NCBI GenBank assembly: GCA_004335635.1
Contig: QAXH01006209.1
Coordinates: forward strand, 1-19,527
Length of the DNA: 19,527 nt
From: Chloromonas sp. AAM2
Taxonomy: Eukaryota; Chlorophyta; Chlorophyceae; Chlamydomonadales; Chlamydomonadaceae
Direction of reading: 5' to 3'
In this document: one piece after another, positions 1 to 9,401 of the stretch
Numbering within the stretch: the first letter of the stretch is position 1
Layout of the letters: every line of letters starts with the position of its first letter
Translations under genes and position numbers: made by a program
Notes under the pieces: model-generated
The model's input: the letters and a program-made list of their open reading frames with translations, nothing else
Databases searched by the model: none
What the model was told of the DNA's origin: nothing

Positions 1-69
1 GGGTCAACCTCTGCTGCAGGCGACACCGGGTCAACCTCTGCTGCAGGCGACACCGGGTCAACCAGCTGT
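1..69. repeat. 27-bp tandem repeat at the left edge, possibly coding on the minus strand
   Basis: Two identical 27-bp units (1-27, 28-54) are followed by the first 9 bp of a third. On the minus strand one frame is open through both units and encodes the 9-residue repeat VSPAAEVDP. It could be a further exon of the MORN gene, but I cannot fix a splice junction to it. Confidence 0.6.
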
Positions 70-224
70 TGCTGGCATGGCTGCCAAACCCTCAGAACAG
101 CCACTGCTTGTTGATGCCTGCACTTCATACTACCCATCGTACCAGCACCGCTGACAACATCGCTGACACGCAAGGGCTACTACGATACACCATCTCCATT
201 GTTCATGCAAGCCGCCTGCGACCA

Positions 225-2822
225 CTAGCTCATGTCCGACCACACACTCCACCCCACCCCAGGCTCATTGAACGTCCCACCCCACCTACCTCCAATCACC
301 GAGTCTGCCGTCCGTCCCGTATCCGGCATCAAATGCCGATCCACGCCTTGCTGATGCGAGTCAATATGTGGCAGATGAGGCGCCACAAGCGTTACAGGGC
401 CGTTTCTGACGGTTTCCCCCTCCACAGGGGCGCTGCGTCCTGCTGGCCCTGGGCCGGTTGTAACCGCACCTGCATTGCTCAACCTCGCCCCTCCATCACC
501 CGCCACCATTCCTGAGATGCCGACAGGGGTATCCGACCGAGTCCGAATCAGCTGCATCGGCTGCTGCTGGACAGCTGATGATGCATCCGTCGTGAGCCTA
601 GGCTTGCTCGGTTTCACAGCAGGAGTGACATTGTCTACGTCCTCGCTTCCGGGACTATCTAGAACAACAGGTGGTAACGAGCCCGCCCGCCCGGCCACAG
701 CGGCCCCGCCCGCCTGTTCCCCATTCCCCGCCTGCCCCATCGTCCCCGCATCCCCGCTCGCTCCCGTCGACAGCTGCTTCCCGCTCAGCGCCACCGGCAG
801 CGCCCCACTAATCCCTCCCACATTACTCTGTGTCCGCGACCGCGGCTGCAACTCCAACTGAATCACTTGTAACGGTTGCAACGGATGGACCAACTGATTC
901 GGTTGCAACAACGACGACGAGCTGCGGGGCATGGCTTGTGCTCCCACCACTCCCGATGTGGGCGGAGTCGGTTCAACTGGCGGTTCGTAAGAGTGCATAC
1001 CACGGAGTGGCTTGTTCAGTTGGTTTGCATCGATTGCCCCGCTAGGCAAACGCTCGAGTGAGACCCCAGGTGCACCGTGTATATCAGTGCGTTCTCCTGA
1101 ACCGTTCATAGAGCCTGGGGTTGGCATGCCCTGGTGTGCGGCTAGGCGACCAGAGGCGTTCTTGAGCAAGGGCCGGCGCTCCACCTGTAACAGTATCAGG
1201 ACAAAGCCGTGACCCTCCTGTTGATAGCCCAAGGGATCTGTCGAGGTAAAAAAGCTGAAGCAATGCCGAACAATTCCAGCAAATCCAGCCAAGTCAAACA
1301 ATTCCAAACATCTGTGTCCTGGCAGCCGCTCATCCGTGAGCTCACGAGACCCAAATCTTGGACATGCAGAAGTAGAATCCTGAGGCCTTCACTTGAGGTT
1401 ATGTTTAGTCACACCCACAGGCCGGCACACCGTGGCAGTGCAATGCATGTGGCCAGCGGGCCTGGCTGTCTGCATGCCAGACCAGGCACCTCTGGCAACC
1501 CAGCGGCCTCAGTCCATCCTGCATGCACCTCTGTGACCTCCTGCTAGGCTCTGCATGCTTCCATGCACCTGTGCTATGACCTGCTGACCTTGTTCTCTGC
1601 CTGCTGTGCCCATGCAGACACCTCAAGCCACACCCACCCACACCCAACCTGCCTTCCCATGCACCCACACCCACACTCACACTCACACATACAGGCTTCT
1701 GTACTAGGGAATTGTTCAATTGCGGTTGTTGCTTAGGGCGCAGTGGTGACCAATAGGTCACCTATTTCCTTCCCCTTGCCCTGCTGAGCAGTCCTCCCCG
1801 GACTGAAGGCCATGTAAACAACAACAACACATACCTCTGCTGGTCTAAAGACCCCCACGCCATGCTTCTTGCCTTCCTTCCAGAACCCATCAAACGTGGA
1901 TCCATCCACGTAACGCTTCACCCCAATGCCATCCCGTTTGCCATCCTGCAAAACACACATGAAATGCAACATCATACATCAACAGGGATACACCGTGTCA
2001 ACAGAGACAACCGATAACTGGCTAGTGATGCATTCTGACGTGGCATTGCTGACTGGCTACTGCTTGGCCGAGTTCATGCAACCTGCCCCATGCTTAAGGC
2101 CAGCTTCTACTCTAGCCAGTGGGTGGGTCGGTATCGTATACTCATGCTTCAACCCTACAGCGTGACGTGCATCCGTTGGCACTGGTGGCTCAGCAATGCA
2201 TGTCCCACCTACCTTCCATTCTCCATCATAACGTTGCCCAGAAGTCCACAGATACGTGCCAAAGCCATGCATAAGGCCAGCACGCCATTCCCCATCGTAC
2301 TGGTTGCCATCGCTCCATGTGCACGTGCCTAGGCCATCTGGCTGCCCAGCCCTCAGAGTGCCCGTGTACTGAGAACCATCCTCAAAGACAATGGTCTCGT
2401 AGGTCGCTGCTTCGGCAGGGTCAGTGGCGGTTGCAAACCGTTGGCCTGCAAGCATGGGCGGTGCATCAAACTCTTCAAGCTTTGTGCCATGGAAAAGAGT
2501 GCAGCCTTGTCTACGTGTGCAGATGTGTGGCGTGGCTGGTGGGTCGTGTTGCATGGAAAAGTGACTCTGCTGGCTGAGTTGATGCAACATGCACGTACGG
2601 TCATCATGATACAGTTGGACATGAAGCGTGTGCCTGGCTGGCATGCTGAGGTTCTTGGACAAGGCTAACAGCACGCTCCGAGGTTGCACGCACTTGCGGG
2701 TGCCGCATGGCTACAGTCTCGCTCCTGCGAAGGAACTGGCTCCTGGATTGATTGTGTAGGCATGGCCCTGAGGTTTGGTCCACTTGCGAGGACTGCAAAG
2801 CATCAGCGTTCCTCATCGCCAC
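225..2822 (-). CDS. MORN-repeat protein, possibly N-terminal part of a PIP5K-like lipid kinase (partial model)
   Basis: The secure part is two exons, about 2479 to 2213 and 1945 to 1835, which join in phase 0 (donor GTAGGT, acceptor TTTTGCAG). Together they encode four full MORN units of about 23 residues: YTGTLRAGQPDGLG, YDGEWRAGLMHGFG, YDGEWKDGKRDGIG and FDGFWKEGKKHGVG, ending in VFRPAE. MORN repeats bind membranes or lipids and form scaffolds. The next exon probably starts at 1184 (acceptor TGTTACAG, phase 0, beginning VERRPLLKNASGR). It runs about 300 codons of Pro/Ser/Gly/Gln-rich, probably disordered sequence to a stop at 225, or to a strong GTAGGT donor after 290. A first exon from ATG 2822 or 2816 to 2694 (donor GTGCGT) is possible. 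The acceptor of the first MORN exon is uncertain (2479 or 2445). Plant PIP5Ks have MORN repeats ending in a similar G-x-GVF-x-P motif before a linker and kinase; no kinase motif is visible here, so that identity is only inferred. Confidence 0.6.
1628..1696. repeat. Low-complexity CACACCC/ACTCAC tract
   Basis: An imperfect run of CACCCAC and CTCACA motifs inside the intron between the second MORN exon (ends 1835) and the next exon (starts 1184) on the minus strand. It looks like ordinary intronic simple sequence. Confidence 0.6.
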
Positions 2823-3591
2823 GCGCCAGTAAATTCATGGTGATTAACTTTACGAGACCAAGTCCGCTACTCATGTCGACTTTCGCATCTTCTTGATCAA
2901 CGAAATCAGCGGCCAACCGAAAACAGCTGGAATTGGCAGGACGCACCACACGAGAAGCGACCGCCAGTGCTTACCATACCAGCAGTGCAAAGGGACACCA
3001 GTCATTCTTCTACACCGGCTACTCAGAGATAGAATTCCCAAACTGCCAACGGCCGAGGCTGCGTGCTACTGCCAGAAAGGATAACAGACGCGTTTGGCTC
3101 AACACCTGGACGCTGCAGAAGCAGTCTTTGATTTCAGTGGATGCTGGCAGCTTGATCAAACAAATGGGAGCATGGGAGCAGAGCATGGGCAACCCTGATA
3201 TAGGAGGACTTTCAGTGCCTGTTCTTCATGCGTTTCCTCACAAGAAGGTCGAAAGGGCCTGACAAGTTTGAAAGGCCTGACAAGACCTGAATGCAAAGCC
3301 TGCAATTCCATACCACTAGAGCTTCAAGTGCTTCTATCACCTAGAACGCCCCGAGGCGCGTGTATTACATGGGCTGACGCTTGCGCAGTCACTCAACCTA
3401 CGTAGTCCCTCGGGGGGATACCTCTTCACAGGGTACAGCTTGCCAGAGCATGTTTGTTCAAATTTTTGGCATGATGGGATACCCCTGACACAACAACAGT
3501 CCATGATCGGTCCGTCAAAGGCCAGCATTTCCATGACTTCAGTAGCCTGCTTGCATCACATGGCCTCAGCCGCATGTGGGTCCCTGCAGTT
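2823..3591. other. Intergenic: QTRT2 3' region and MORN gene upstream region
   Basis: Both flanking genes read leftwards. I see no supportable exon here. There is a small direct repeat of AAGGCCTGACAAG around 3252-3290 and the poly(A)-type motif listed separately. The promoter and any 5' UTR exon of the MORN gene should lie in the left half. Confidence 0.35.
3365..3369 (-). other. Candidate chlorophyte-type polyadenylation motif (TGTAA) after QTRT2
   Basis: The minus strand reads TGTAA about 220 bp after the QTRT2 stop. TGTAA is the usual poly(A) signal of chlamydomonadalean algae. A 5-mer is weak evidence alone; position and strand fit. Confidence 0.3.
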
Positions 3592-6500
3592 TCAGGCAGC
3601 TGTTTTCTGGCGTTTACTCTCATCTTCTGCCTCTGATACTCTCTGCTCTGCTGATTGCCAGCGTTTGCTGCCAACCACAGGCTCAGATGGCGTAAGCAGA
3701 TGTTGCTTAAGCCCCTGTAACGCCTTAAACCACGTGATGTACTGCTGTAACTGGCCCTGCTGTACGGCTGCACGTACACTGGCCATGAAGGACTGGTAGT
3801 GGTGGGTGTTGTGGAGCTCCAGGAGAACGTCTCCCTGCACAGATAATAACACCATGTATGTATATATATGTATTTACACCAGGGAAGCCGTCAGAGGACA
3901 CGGAACGGGATGGGCACCGCCCTGGCCTACCCTGAGCAAGAAAGCAAAACGAAAGCAAGGAACAAAGCAGGCCAGGCAGGCCAACCCAAAGCAAAACAGG
4001 ACGGGGCCGCAAAAGTCAAGGCCAAAGACTAGATAAAGGGAGCCAGCCAGGAAGAGGCAGCCAGGCTGCACCATGTACAATTTACGATTCAACATCAAAT
4101 ATTTTCAGTTCAGGAAAGCCGCCACAGCATACGGAACGTCCTGAGCAAAACCAAAACGAGTGAGGCAGTCAAATGTGCCTTTGTCAAGCCAATGCCGTCT
4201 AAAGCACCCCTAGTGAACCCCATGTGCACAGCTGCCCATGGGTGTATAGTACCCATACTTACGTGCAGTGCTACATCGACTCACCAGCATTTCGTTGGCC
4301 TGCAGCAGGTGGTGTATGTACGCCCTGGAGTGTCGGGTGCATGCGTGGCAGGAACAGCCACGCACAAGGGGACCCTTGTCCTTCCTGCAGCGACAGGCAC
4401 CACTTGTGAATATCTGCTTACGGCAGGGAAGCTGTCGAAAGACACGGGATGGCATGTGCCACCTGACCTGAGCCCCGAAGCAAGGAACAAACAAGGCGAA
4501 ACGGCAAAGAAACACAGACTACAAGGCAGGGAAAAGCAGAAGCACAGCAAACGCCATGAAAAGAGCCAAAGGAACACCTGACCTACCCTGAGCAAGGAAC
4601 ACCTGACCCACCCTGAGCAAAGGCAGAACGACAAACAATCACAGACTGGAAGGCAGGAAAACGCAGAAGGACAGCAATCGCCATGGAAAGAGCCAAAACA
4701 TAGTTCACAACTCACACCGAAACCCTACCACACCAGTGGTACGCTAGCGTGGTGGTATGTTGCCGCGCTAATCCCAGAGCCTACTTGCATGGCAAAGACA
4801 CTTTAGTATGTTAACATGCCTCACTTATACATCATACCTGTAAGCCACACTCGCACACATCACACCTGTAAGCCACACTCCAGAGGTTAATCTTGGTGCA
4901 GTCGGCGCCCTCGTCCGCATCCTCGGGGACGGCGCTCCGCTGTGCTCTGGGGCTGGTGGGGAAACTCAGGGCGTACCCAGACGTGCTGGCCTGCAGACAG
5001 GCAACAATTAGAGGCACCACTAGGTGTGCTGCCGCATCTGTGTAACATGTGTAAGCTTGCACTACAGTGTTCATATATCTTAACCACTTTCTTGCCCAGG
5101 GAAGGTCAGAATGGTACACATCCCGTGTCAATGACTCTGATAGCTGACGGCTGATAACTGACAGTGAGTATTGGATGTGCAGGGTTCGGCCTGTCTGCCT
5201 TCCTTTGCTGCGTCTTGCCTGCTTTGTTCGGCTTGCTCGCTCTGTTTTCTTGCTCAGGGCAGGTCAGGGCGGAGTCCAACCCGCTCTGTGACAGCTGCTC
5301 TGATATAAACATACCCACACACTCGCACCTGCCACACGTACGAGTCATCAAACAGGTCCAATCCCTGGGCCACACACTCCCTCACTCTCACTCACACACA
5401 CACACACACACCCTCTCACACTCGCACCTGCCACACGTACGAGTCATCGAACAGGTCCAATCCCTGGGCCACACACTCCCTCACTCTCACTCCTACACAC
5501 GCACACACACCCTCTCGCACTCGCACCTGCCACACGTACGAGTCATCGAACAGGTCCAATCCCTGGGCCACACACTCCAGTACCTCAACAGGCGTGGACT
5601 GCAGGGCGACAGCGACAAGGAGTATGAGAGAGTGGTTCTACGTGACGGGATCTGTTGTCAAAAGGCAATTTTGTCGGCAATGTGTCATAAGGCGGGAATC
5701 TGATCGGAGTTTGATGTGTGCTTTCAATAAGAGCCCGGACTGCGGCTTGCGCCAGGGGCATTCAATGTGTCACTGCGCTGCGTCGCGTGTCTGGCATGCC
5801 ATGACACTGCCTACGTGTGGGAATATCAGCAAGCAGTAAATACACGCTGACTGCCCTGCCGTTGAATGGTAGAAAGGAATCCTGATCATGGCGCCAAATG
5901 GTGGAAATCACCGGTCATGGCCTTCAGCCCAGGGAGAACTGCTCAGCGGGAACAGGGGGGGGGGGGGGGGATTGCGGGAAGTGGTGGGATCATCAGTGAA
6001 AAGAATTAGTCCTCTCGTGCTTGTGAGATGCAGCAAACATACGCACCATGCCTGATATGAGACGTGGTTTCGCAGCTGGCAGGTGGTCCAGACAGGCCTT
6101 TATGAGGGTGGGTCGCTCTGTAGGTGACTCGCCCGTGCCAAAACCACCGAGCGCAAAGCCTGCACAGCAGTGGAATGCGCCCGTGATCATGAGAAGCAGC
6201 AGGACTGCCACCGGGCATGGGCTGCATATAGCCTCACACATGATGATGAAGAGGACGCAAACGCACCAGCGGCACATGACAGCAAGAGGGTGTACCATTT
6301 GCTTGTACTAGGCACAGTAGCTGGCGCAGTATTTGATGTGCAGCGGCATCAGAAATAATTCGAATTCAATTTATTTATTTGTAATTGTTTTATTTGTTAT
6401 TGTTGACATCGTCATCATTATGATTCATCATTCATCATTCATCATCATTCATTATGATTCATCATTCATCATTCATGATTCATTAGAGATACTTGAAATT

Positions 6501-8932
6501 CAACGCAGTCTGAGCCCTTTATAGTTAATGTTATTGTTACATTTTGTTAGTTGATGTGTGCTTGCCCACCTGCTACCGGTTTGTCCGCCACAGCCTGTGC
6601 GGCACGAATGCGCTCCTCCGCTACACCCGCCCCGGAAACCAGGGCAAGGGCAGAGCTGCAGAGACTTGAACTGATGTCGGTGTTGCCTTCGTGGCAACTT
6701 GATGCTGCCAAACACGCGTCCAGCCACTGCAGAAAAGCACACACAGAGCACTGTTCAGTACAGGTGTCTAACCGCAAATGTGCCTCGCTAGCGCTGGATG
6801 CGGCCAGGCATGCGTCTAGCCACTGAAGAGAGAGACGCACAGCAGTGCACACTAAAACGGTTGTGCTGAGGTGTTGAACCGCAGATGTGCTGGTAGGGCG
6901 TCAGACTCATCAAAAGGTGTCAACAGCTTAGACTCATGCACGTATGATTTGTGAACCCTCAGCTGGTGAGTCTGAGGTGCCTGCATTCCACAGAATACAA
7001 TATGAGCAGGTTGTTGGTGGCGGTGTTGGTGTTGGTGGTGTTGGTGGTGCTTTCTTTACACTTACAATGAAGAGTAAGGCAGCATACCAGGTATTCAATT
7101 CTTCCAACATCACGCATCACACCATGTTAGTCCGCCAGGCGCTTTCACCAGGTGTCTGTTTCTTTTAAAACAGTACACACCTTGTTAGTTCGGTCCACGG
7201 ATACTTTGACGCGCTTGGGCCGTGCATCCGCGGTTATTTCATCGCCCAGAGTGACCCACAAGTCGGGCTGTAGCGCTCGAACGGCTGACATGTATGCATC
7301 GGGCACAGCCTGCAGACATGCAAGACCATGCAATGCATGTGCGTTGAACACACGGAAGGGGTCCGGGCGTCAAATTGTGATTCATGGCCAGAATCGAGAA
7401 GAGTATGGACTGCCAAAATGAGATCTGCAACACTAGAACTGATGCAAGATGTGCATGAAGGATGAGCAGACACGTCGCTGTAAAACCAGGTGCACAGAAC
7501 AGGCGTGCGATCATAACCCAGTTGAAACCTCTACATGAGCACCAGTGCTGAAGGCCAGTCATCACAAGCAAAACAAGCTAATCACCAGCCCAAGAGTCAT
7601 AGACTGAAAATAACTACATCTATCAATCGATCCAAACACAAAAGGCAAATGAATGATCAATAAGCAAATATGTAATGAAGTACAGAAATGGATTCGCCAC
7701 CCCCACGCACCAGTACCCCGCCGGTGTGAGTGGTGGCATAGGCTCCGTTGTCAGTCGACGGTTTGGTGCCGTACTCGTATATGGTAGGGTCGCGTTGTGT
7801 GACAACCAGAGGGATCTCTGCAGGTCACACACAACGTGCATCAGATGGGCAACTGCCAGCATAGACGTGGTTTCCAGCCCAGCCACGGGAGCCCCCGGTC
7901 ATCTGTTCTCAATTTGTATTCCGCCCATCTGCATTCGCTCCCGACTGTCAGCGGGAACGCATCTGAAGCACTAACCACCACCAACCAACTCCATGTGTGC
8001 TTGACCGTTGGTACCCTCCCACCCGTCAGCACTCACAAGCCTCGGCAAAACCAGCAACCCAATGTGAGCCATCTGCAGCGTGGTCTGTGTGCACGTCATG
8101 TTTGTGTGCACGTCCTGTTGCATGATGTTCAAGTCGTAAGCTTTCAGCGAAGGCCATAGAGAAGGGGCCAGAGGTGTAATCAGGTTGGACTACAAATACC
8201 AGTGACTGCAGATCACGATGATTATTTTGCTTGAATTATTTTATTGTCATCATAATCGAGTTATCATCATCAATACTATTATCACGCTATCATCATTAAT
8301 ATTGTTTTCCAGCGGTTGAGTACTGACCTGGGTGCAGGGCCAGGTAGCCATGTGCCCCCTTGCCGTGCAGCAGCAGGGTGTCAGGGGAAGGCCCGGACAG
8401 GCTGCACACACAGCACGCACACATCAGCGACATGACGTGCGAGTTTTGCCTTGAGAGTCACAGCACTTGCATACATACCCAGATGGTCTGCAAGCAAACT
8501 AAGCTCAACTCTAGCTCGCCTCACGCCTGCGTCGTCAGCGCCACACAATCACCGTCTTCCAAACGCGCCCGCTACAAGTGGCATTGCAGCCCATGCAGCC
8601 AAACTTTTGTCTTTAGCAGTTTCAAGGTATTCTGAACAACTCCAACCTGTGTTTTGTTCACCTTGGCCACATTCCTATCACGTGACAAGAAAACCATGCA
8701 AGTGTGTCAGGGAGACTCACAATTGCAGCACATCCAGCTGGAAAGCCTGTGGCAAAGGCTGCAGCTTGGCCAAGAGGTCAGAGGTAAGGTTCAGTGGGTT
8801 GCCTCTCCGAGTGTACACGAGACTGGCAGGGGTGGCGATGCTGCCGTGGCGTGTGGTTATCACTCCTGCACGTGCCTTGCCATCAGTGTGATGGATGGAA
8901 AAGCTGGGGGCGTTCGGACTGGGGCTTGCCAT
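3592..8932 (-). CDS. QTRT2: Queuine tRNA-ribosyltransferase accessory subunit 2
   Basis: QTRT2 pairs with QTRT1 to exchange guanine for queuine at tRNA position 34; in animals the complex associates with mitochondria. Ten exons join in perfect phase, giving 443 aa (human about 415): 8932-8721, 8401-8328, 7817-7711, 7309-7181, 6726-6570, 6159-6047, 5598-5527, 4990-4866, 4384-4285, 3834-3592. In order: HTDGKARAGVITTRHGS near the N-terminus, TQRDP, ALQPDLWVTLGDE, KVSVDRTNK, AEERIRAAQAVADKPVAG, AKPRLISGM, GLDLFDDSYVWQ, TKINLWSVAYR, and the zinc site C340-x-C342-x2-C345 with H371 exactly 26 residues on (LELHN). The tail is charged and unconserved. The TR motif after the DLFD site of catalytic TGTs is absent, which supports the accessory rather than the catalytic subunit. 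ATG 8959 in the same frame would add 9 residues. Exon 3 could instead end at 7717, and exon 5 could start at 6822, adding 32 residues. Several exon edges are duplicated nearby. Confidence 0.9.
3879..4015 (-). repeat. Dispersed repeat family, copy a (QTRT2 intron 9)
   Basis: The minus strand holds the block CCCGTTCCGTGTCCTCTGA followed by GGCTTCCCTG. It is preceded by a pyrimidine-rich arm with repeated TTGCTTTC/TTGCTCAGGGTAGG motifs. The same block recurs on the plus strand at 15735-15826 and, degenerated, at 4111-4170, 4422-4698 and 5181-5300. The copies share about 45 bp well and diverge outside, as expected of an old short mobile element. No ORF or terminal repeat was recognised. Confidence 0.55.
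4422..4698 (-). repeat. Dispersed repeat family, tandem copies c and d (QTRT2 intron 8)
   Basis: A related element is present as two units offset by 127 bp; CACAGACT starts at 4513 and 4640 and is followed in each by AAGGCAGG and GCCATG(A/G)AAAGAGCC. Between them the 25-bp stretch AACACCTGACCTACCCTGAG... occurs twice in tandem (4572-4622). A shorter related fragment lies at 4111-4170. Confidence 0.5.
4836..4880 (-). repeat. 28-bp duplication of the QTRT2 exon 8 donor edge
   Basis: The plus-strand 17-mer ACCTGTAAGCCACACTC occurs at 4836 and 4864. On the minus strand each copy is exon end plus a GT donor: GTGTGA after 4866 and GTATGA after 4838. Only the first keeps the frame into exon 9. Confidence 0.7.
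5181..5300 (+). repeat. Dispersed repeat family, copy e (QTRT2 intron 7, opposite orientation)
   Basis: The plus strand carries the pyrimidine-rich arm (TTGCTCAGGGCAGGTCAGGG, preceded by TGTTCGGCTTGCTCGCTC), so this copy is inverted relative to those at 3879 and 4422. Its terminal CCGTTCCGTG-like block is poorly kept. Confidence 0.45.
5323..5580 (-). repeat. QTRT2: Triplicated QTRT2 exon 7 edge, 99-bp period
   Basis: The 60-bp segment encoding CVAQGLDLFDDSYVWQ plus its GTGCGA donor occurs at 5521, 5422 and 5323 (left ends), nearly identical, separated by CA-rich linkers. Only the copy at 5527-5598 has the acceptor and the first codons (STPVEVLE), so it is taken as the true exon. Confidence 0.85.
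5955..5970. repeat. Homopolymer of 16 G
   Basis: An uninterrupted run of 16 G in QTRT2 intron 6. The length may vary between clones or reads, or reflect a sequencing or assembly artefact. Confidence 0.9.
6361..6490. repeat. AT-rich tract with TCATCATT motifs
   Basis: The stretch is clearly more AT-rich than its surroundings and is built of ATTCATC/ATGATTC repeats. It lies in QTRT2 intron 5. Similar short AT-rich islands occur in other introns at 8215-8310, 16870-16920 and 18318-18350. Confidence 0.6.
6693..6830 (-). repeat. QTRT2: Duplicated acceptor and first codons of QTRT2 exon 5
   Basis: On the minus strand an acceptor (CTTCAG or CTGCAG) followed by codons for WLDACLAASS occurs twice, starting at 6822 and 6726. 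The two starts are 96 bp apart, and the frame stays open between them. Confidence 0.8.
7014..7050. repeat. GTTGGTGGT simple repeat
   Basis: A short G/T-rich low-complexity tract on the plus strand inside QTRT2 intron 4, with no sign of function. Confidence 0.6.
8215..8310. repeat. AT-rich island with TCATCAT motifs in QTRT2 intron 1-2 region
   Basis: The sequence ATTATTTTGCTTGAATTATT and following TTATCATCATC repeats stand out from the more balanced composition around them. It lies just past the exon 2 donor on the minus strand, in intron 2. Confidence 0.5.
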
Positions 8933-8959
8933 GCTGCAGACCAATGCACGATGATGCAT

Positions 8960-9401
8960 GTTTAGCTCATGCTGGTGCGGCTCTTTTTGAATTGAAGCAC
9001 GTCTCTCGGATTACTGCATTGTTCATGAGTAGGGCGAAAGGCAGAGGCAAGGCGGTGCTGGACGTATTCGACATGTTGATCACGTGCGTCATATGGCCTG
9101 CCAACTACCTGCCTAAACGCAGTGGCAAACCTTGACCGAGCCGGGTTAGTTCAGCGCTCTGACTTCGCACAGCGCGATACACCATCTGCCTGCTCTGCAT
9201 CGCCGGGAAGAGAGCCAACTAACTGCGCCGATGCTTGCATGGAGTACATTCACGCTCAATCGTTGATACATCGCTCATTCGATGCCCAACACGGCCACCG
9301 ATAAAGAGCCGCTATTGGCTCATCAGTACATCCATCGCCAGCTTCCGGCACTCCCTTCATCCAACTCGCATTCAGCACTGGAGCTAGCGGCAGGTGGTGC
9401 A
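8960..9401. promoter_or_regulatory. Divergent intergenic region between QTRT2 and the carrier gene
   Basis: The two start codons (8932 minus, 9402 plus) are 469 bp apart and no other exon can be supported between them, so both promoters and 5' UTRs must lie here. I see no clear TATA box or strong repeat. An in-frame ATG at 9282 means the right-hand 120 bp could be carrier coding sequence instead. Confidence 0.4.

Noticed and set aside
475..861. Plus-strand ORF of 128 aa rich in Pro and Ala
   Set aside because: It overlaps the longer minus-strand low-complexity exon of the MORN gene, which fits acceptor and phase; the plus frame shows no motif.
4210..4715. Minus-strand Cys-rich ORFs (e.g. 144 aa starting at 4715)
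   Set aside because: These are the dispersed pyrimidine-rich repeat read through in wrong frames; the true exon in this area is only 4384-4285.
4728..4760. Imperfect inverted repeat TACCACACC...GTGGTGGTA
   Set aside because: The arms are short and mismatched, it lies inside a QTRT2 intron, and no target duplication or partner was seen.
5164..5703. Plus-strand ORF of 179 aa with repeated HLPHVRVIEQVQSLGHTL segments
   Set aside because: It is the antisense of the triplicated QTRT2 exon 7; the minus-strand reading matches a conserved family and joins in phase with its neighbours.
9130..9200. tRNA-like stretch with GGGTTAGTTCAGCGC
   Set aside because: The A-box resemblance is partial; no complementary acceptor stem or B-box GTTCRANNC at the right distance was found.
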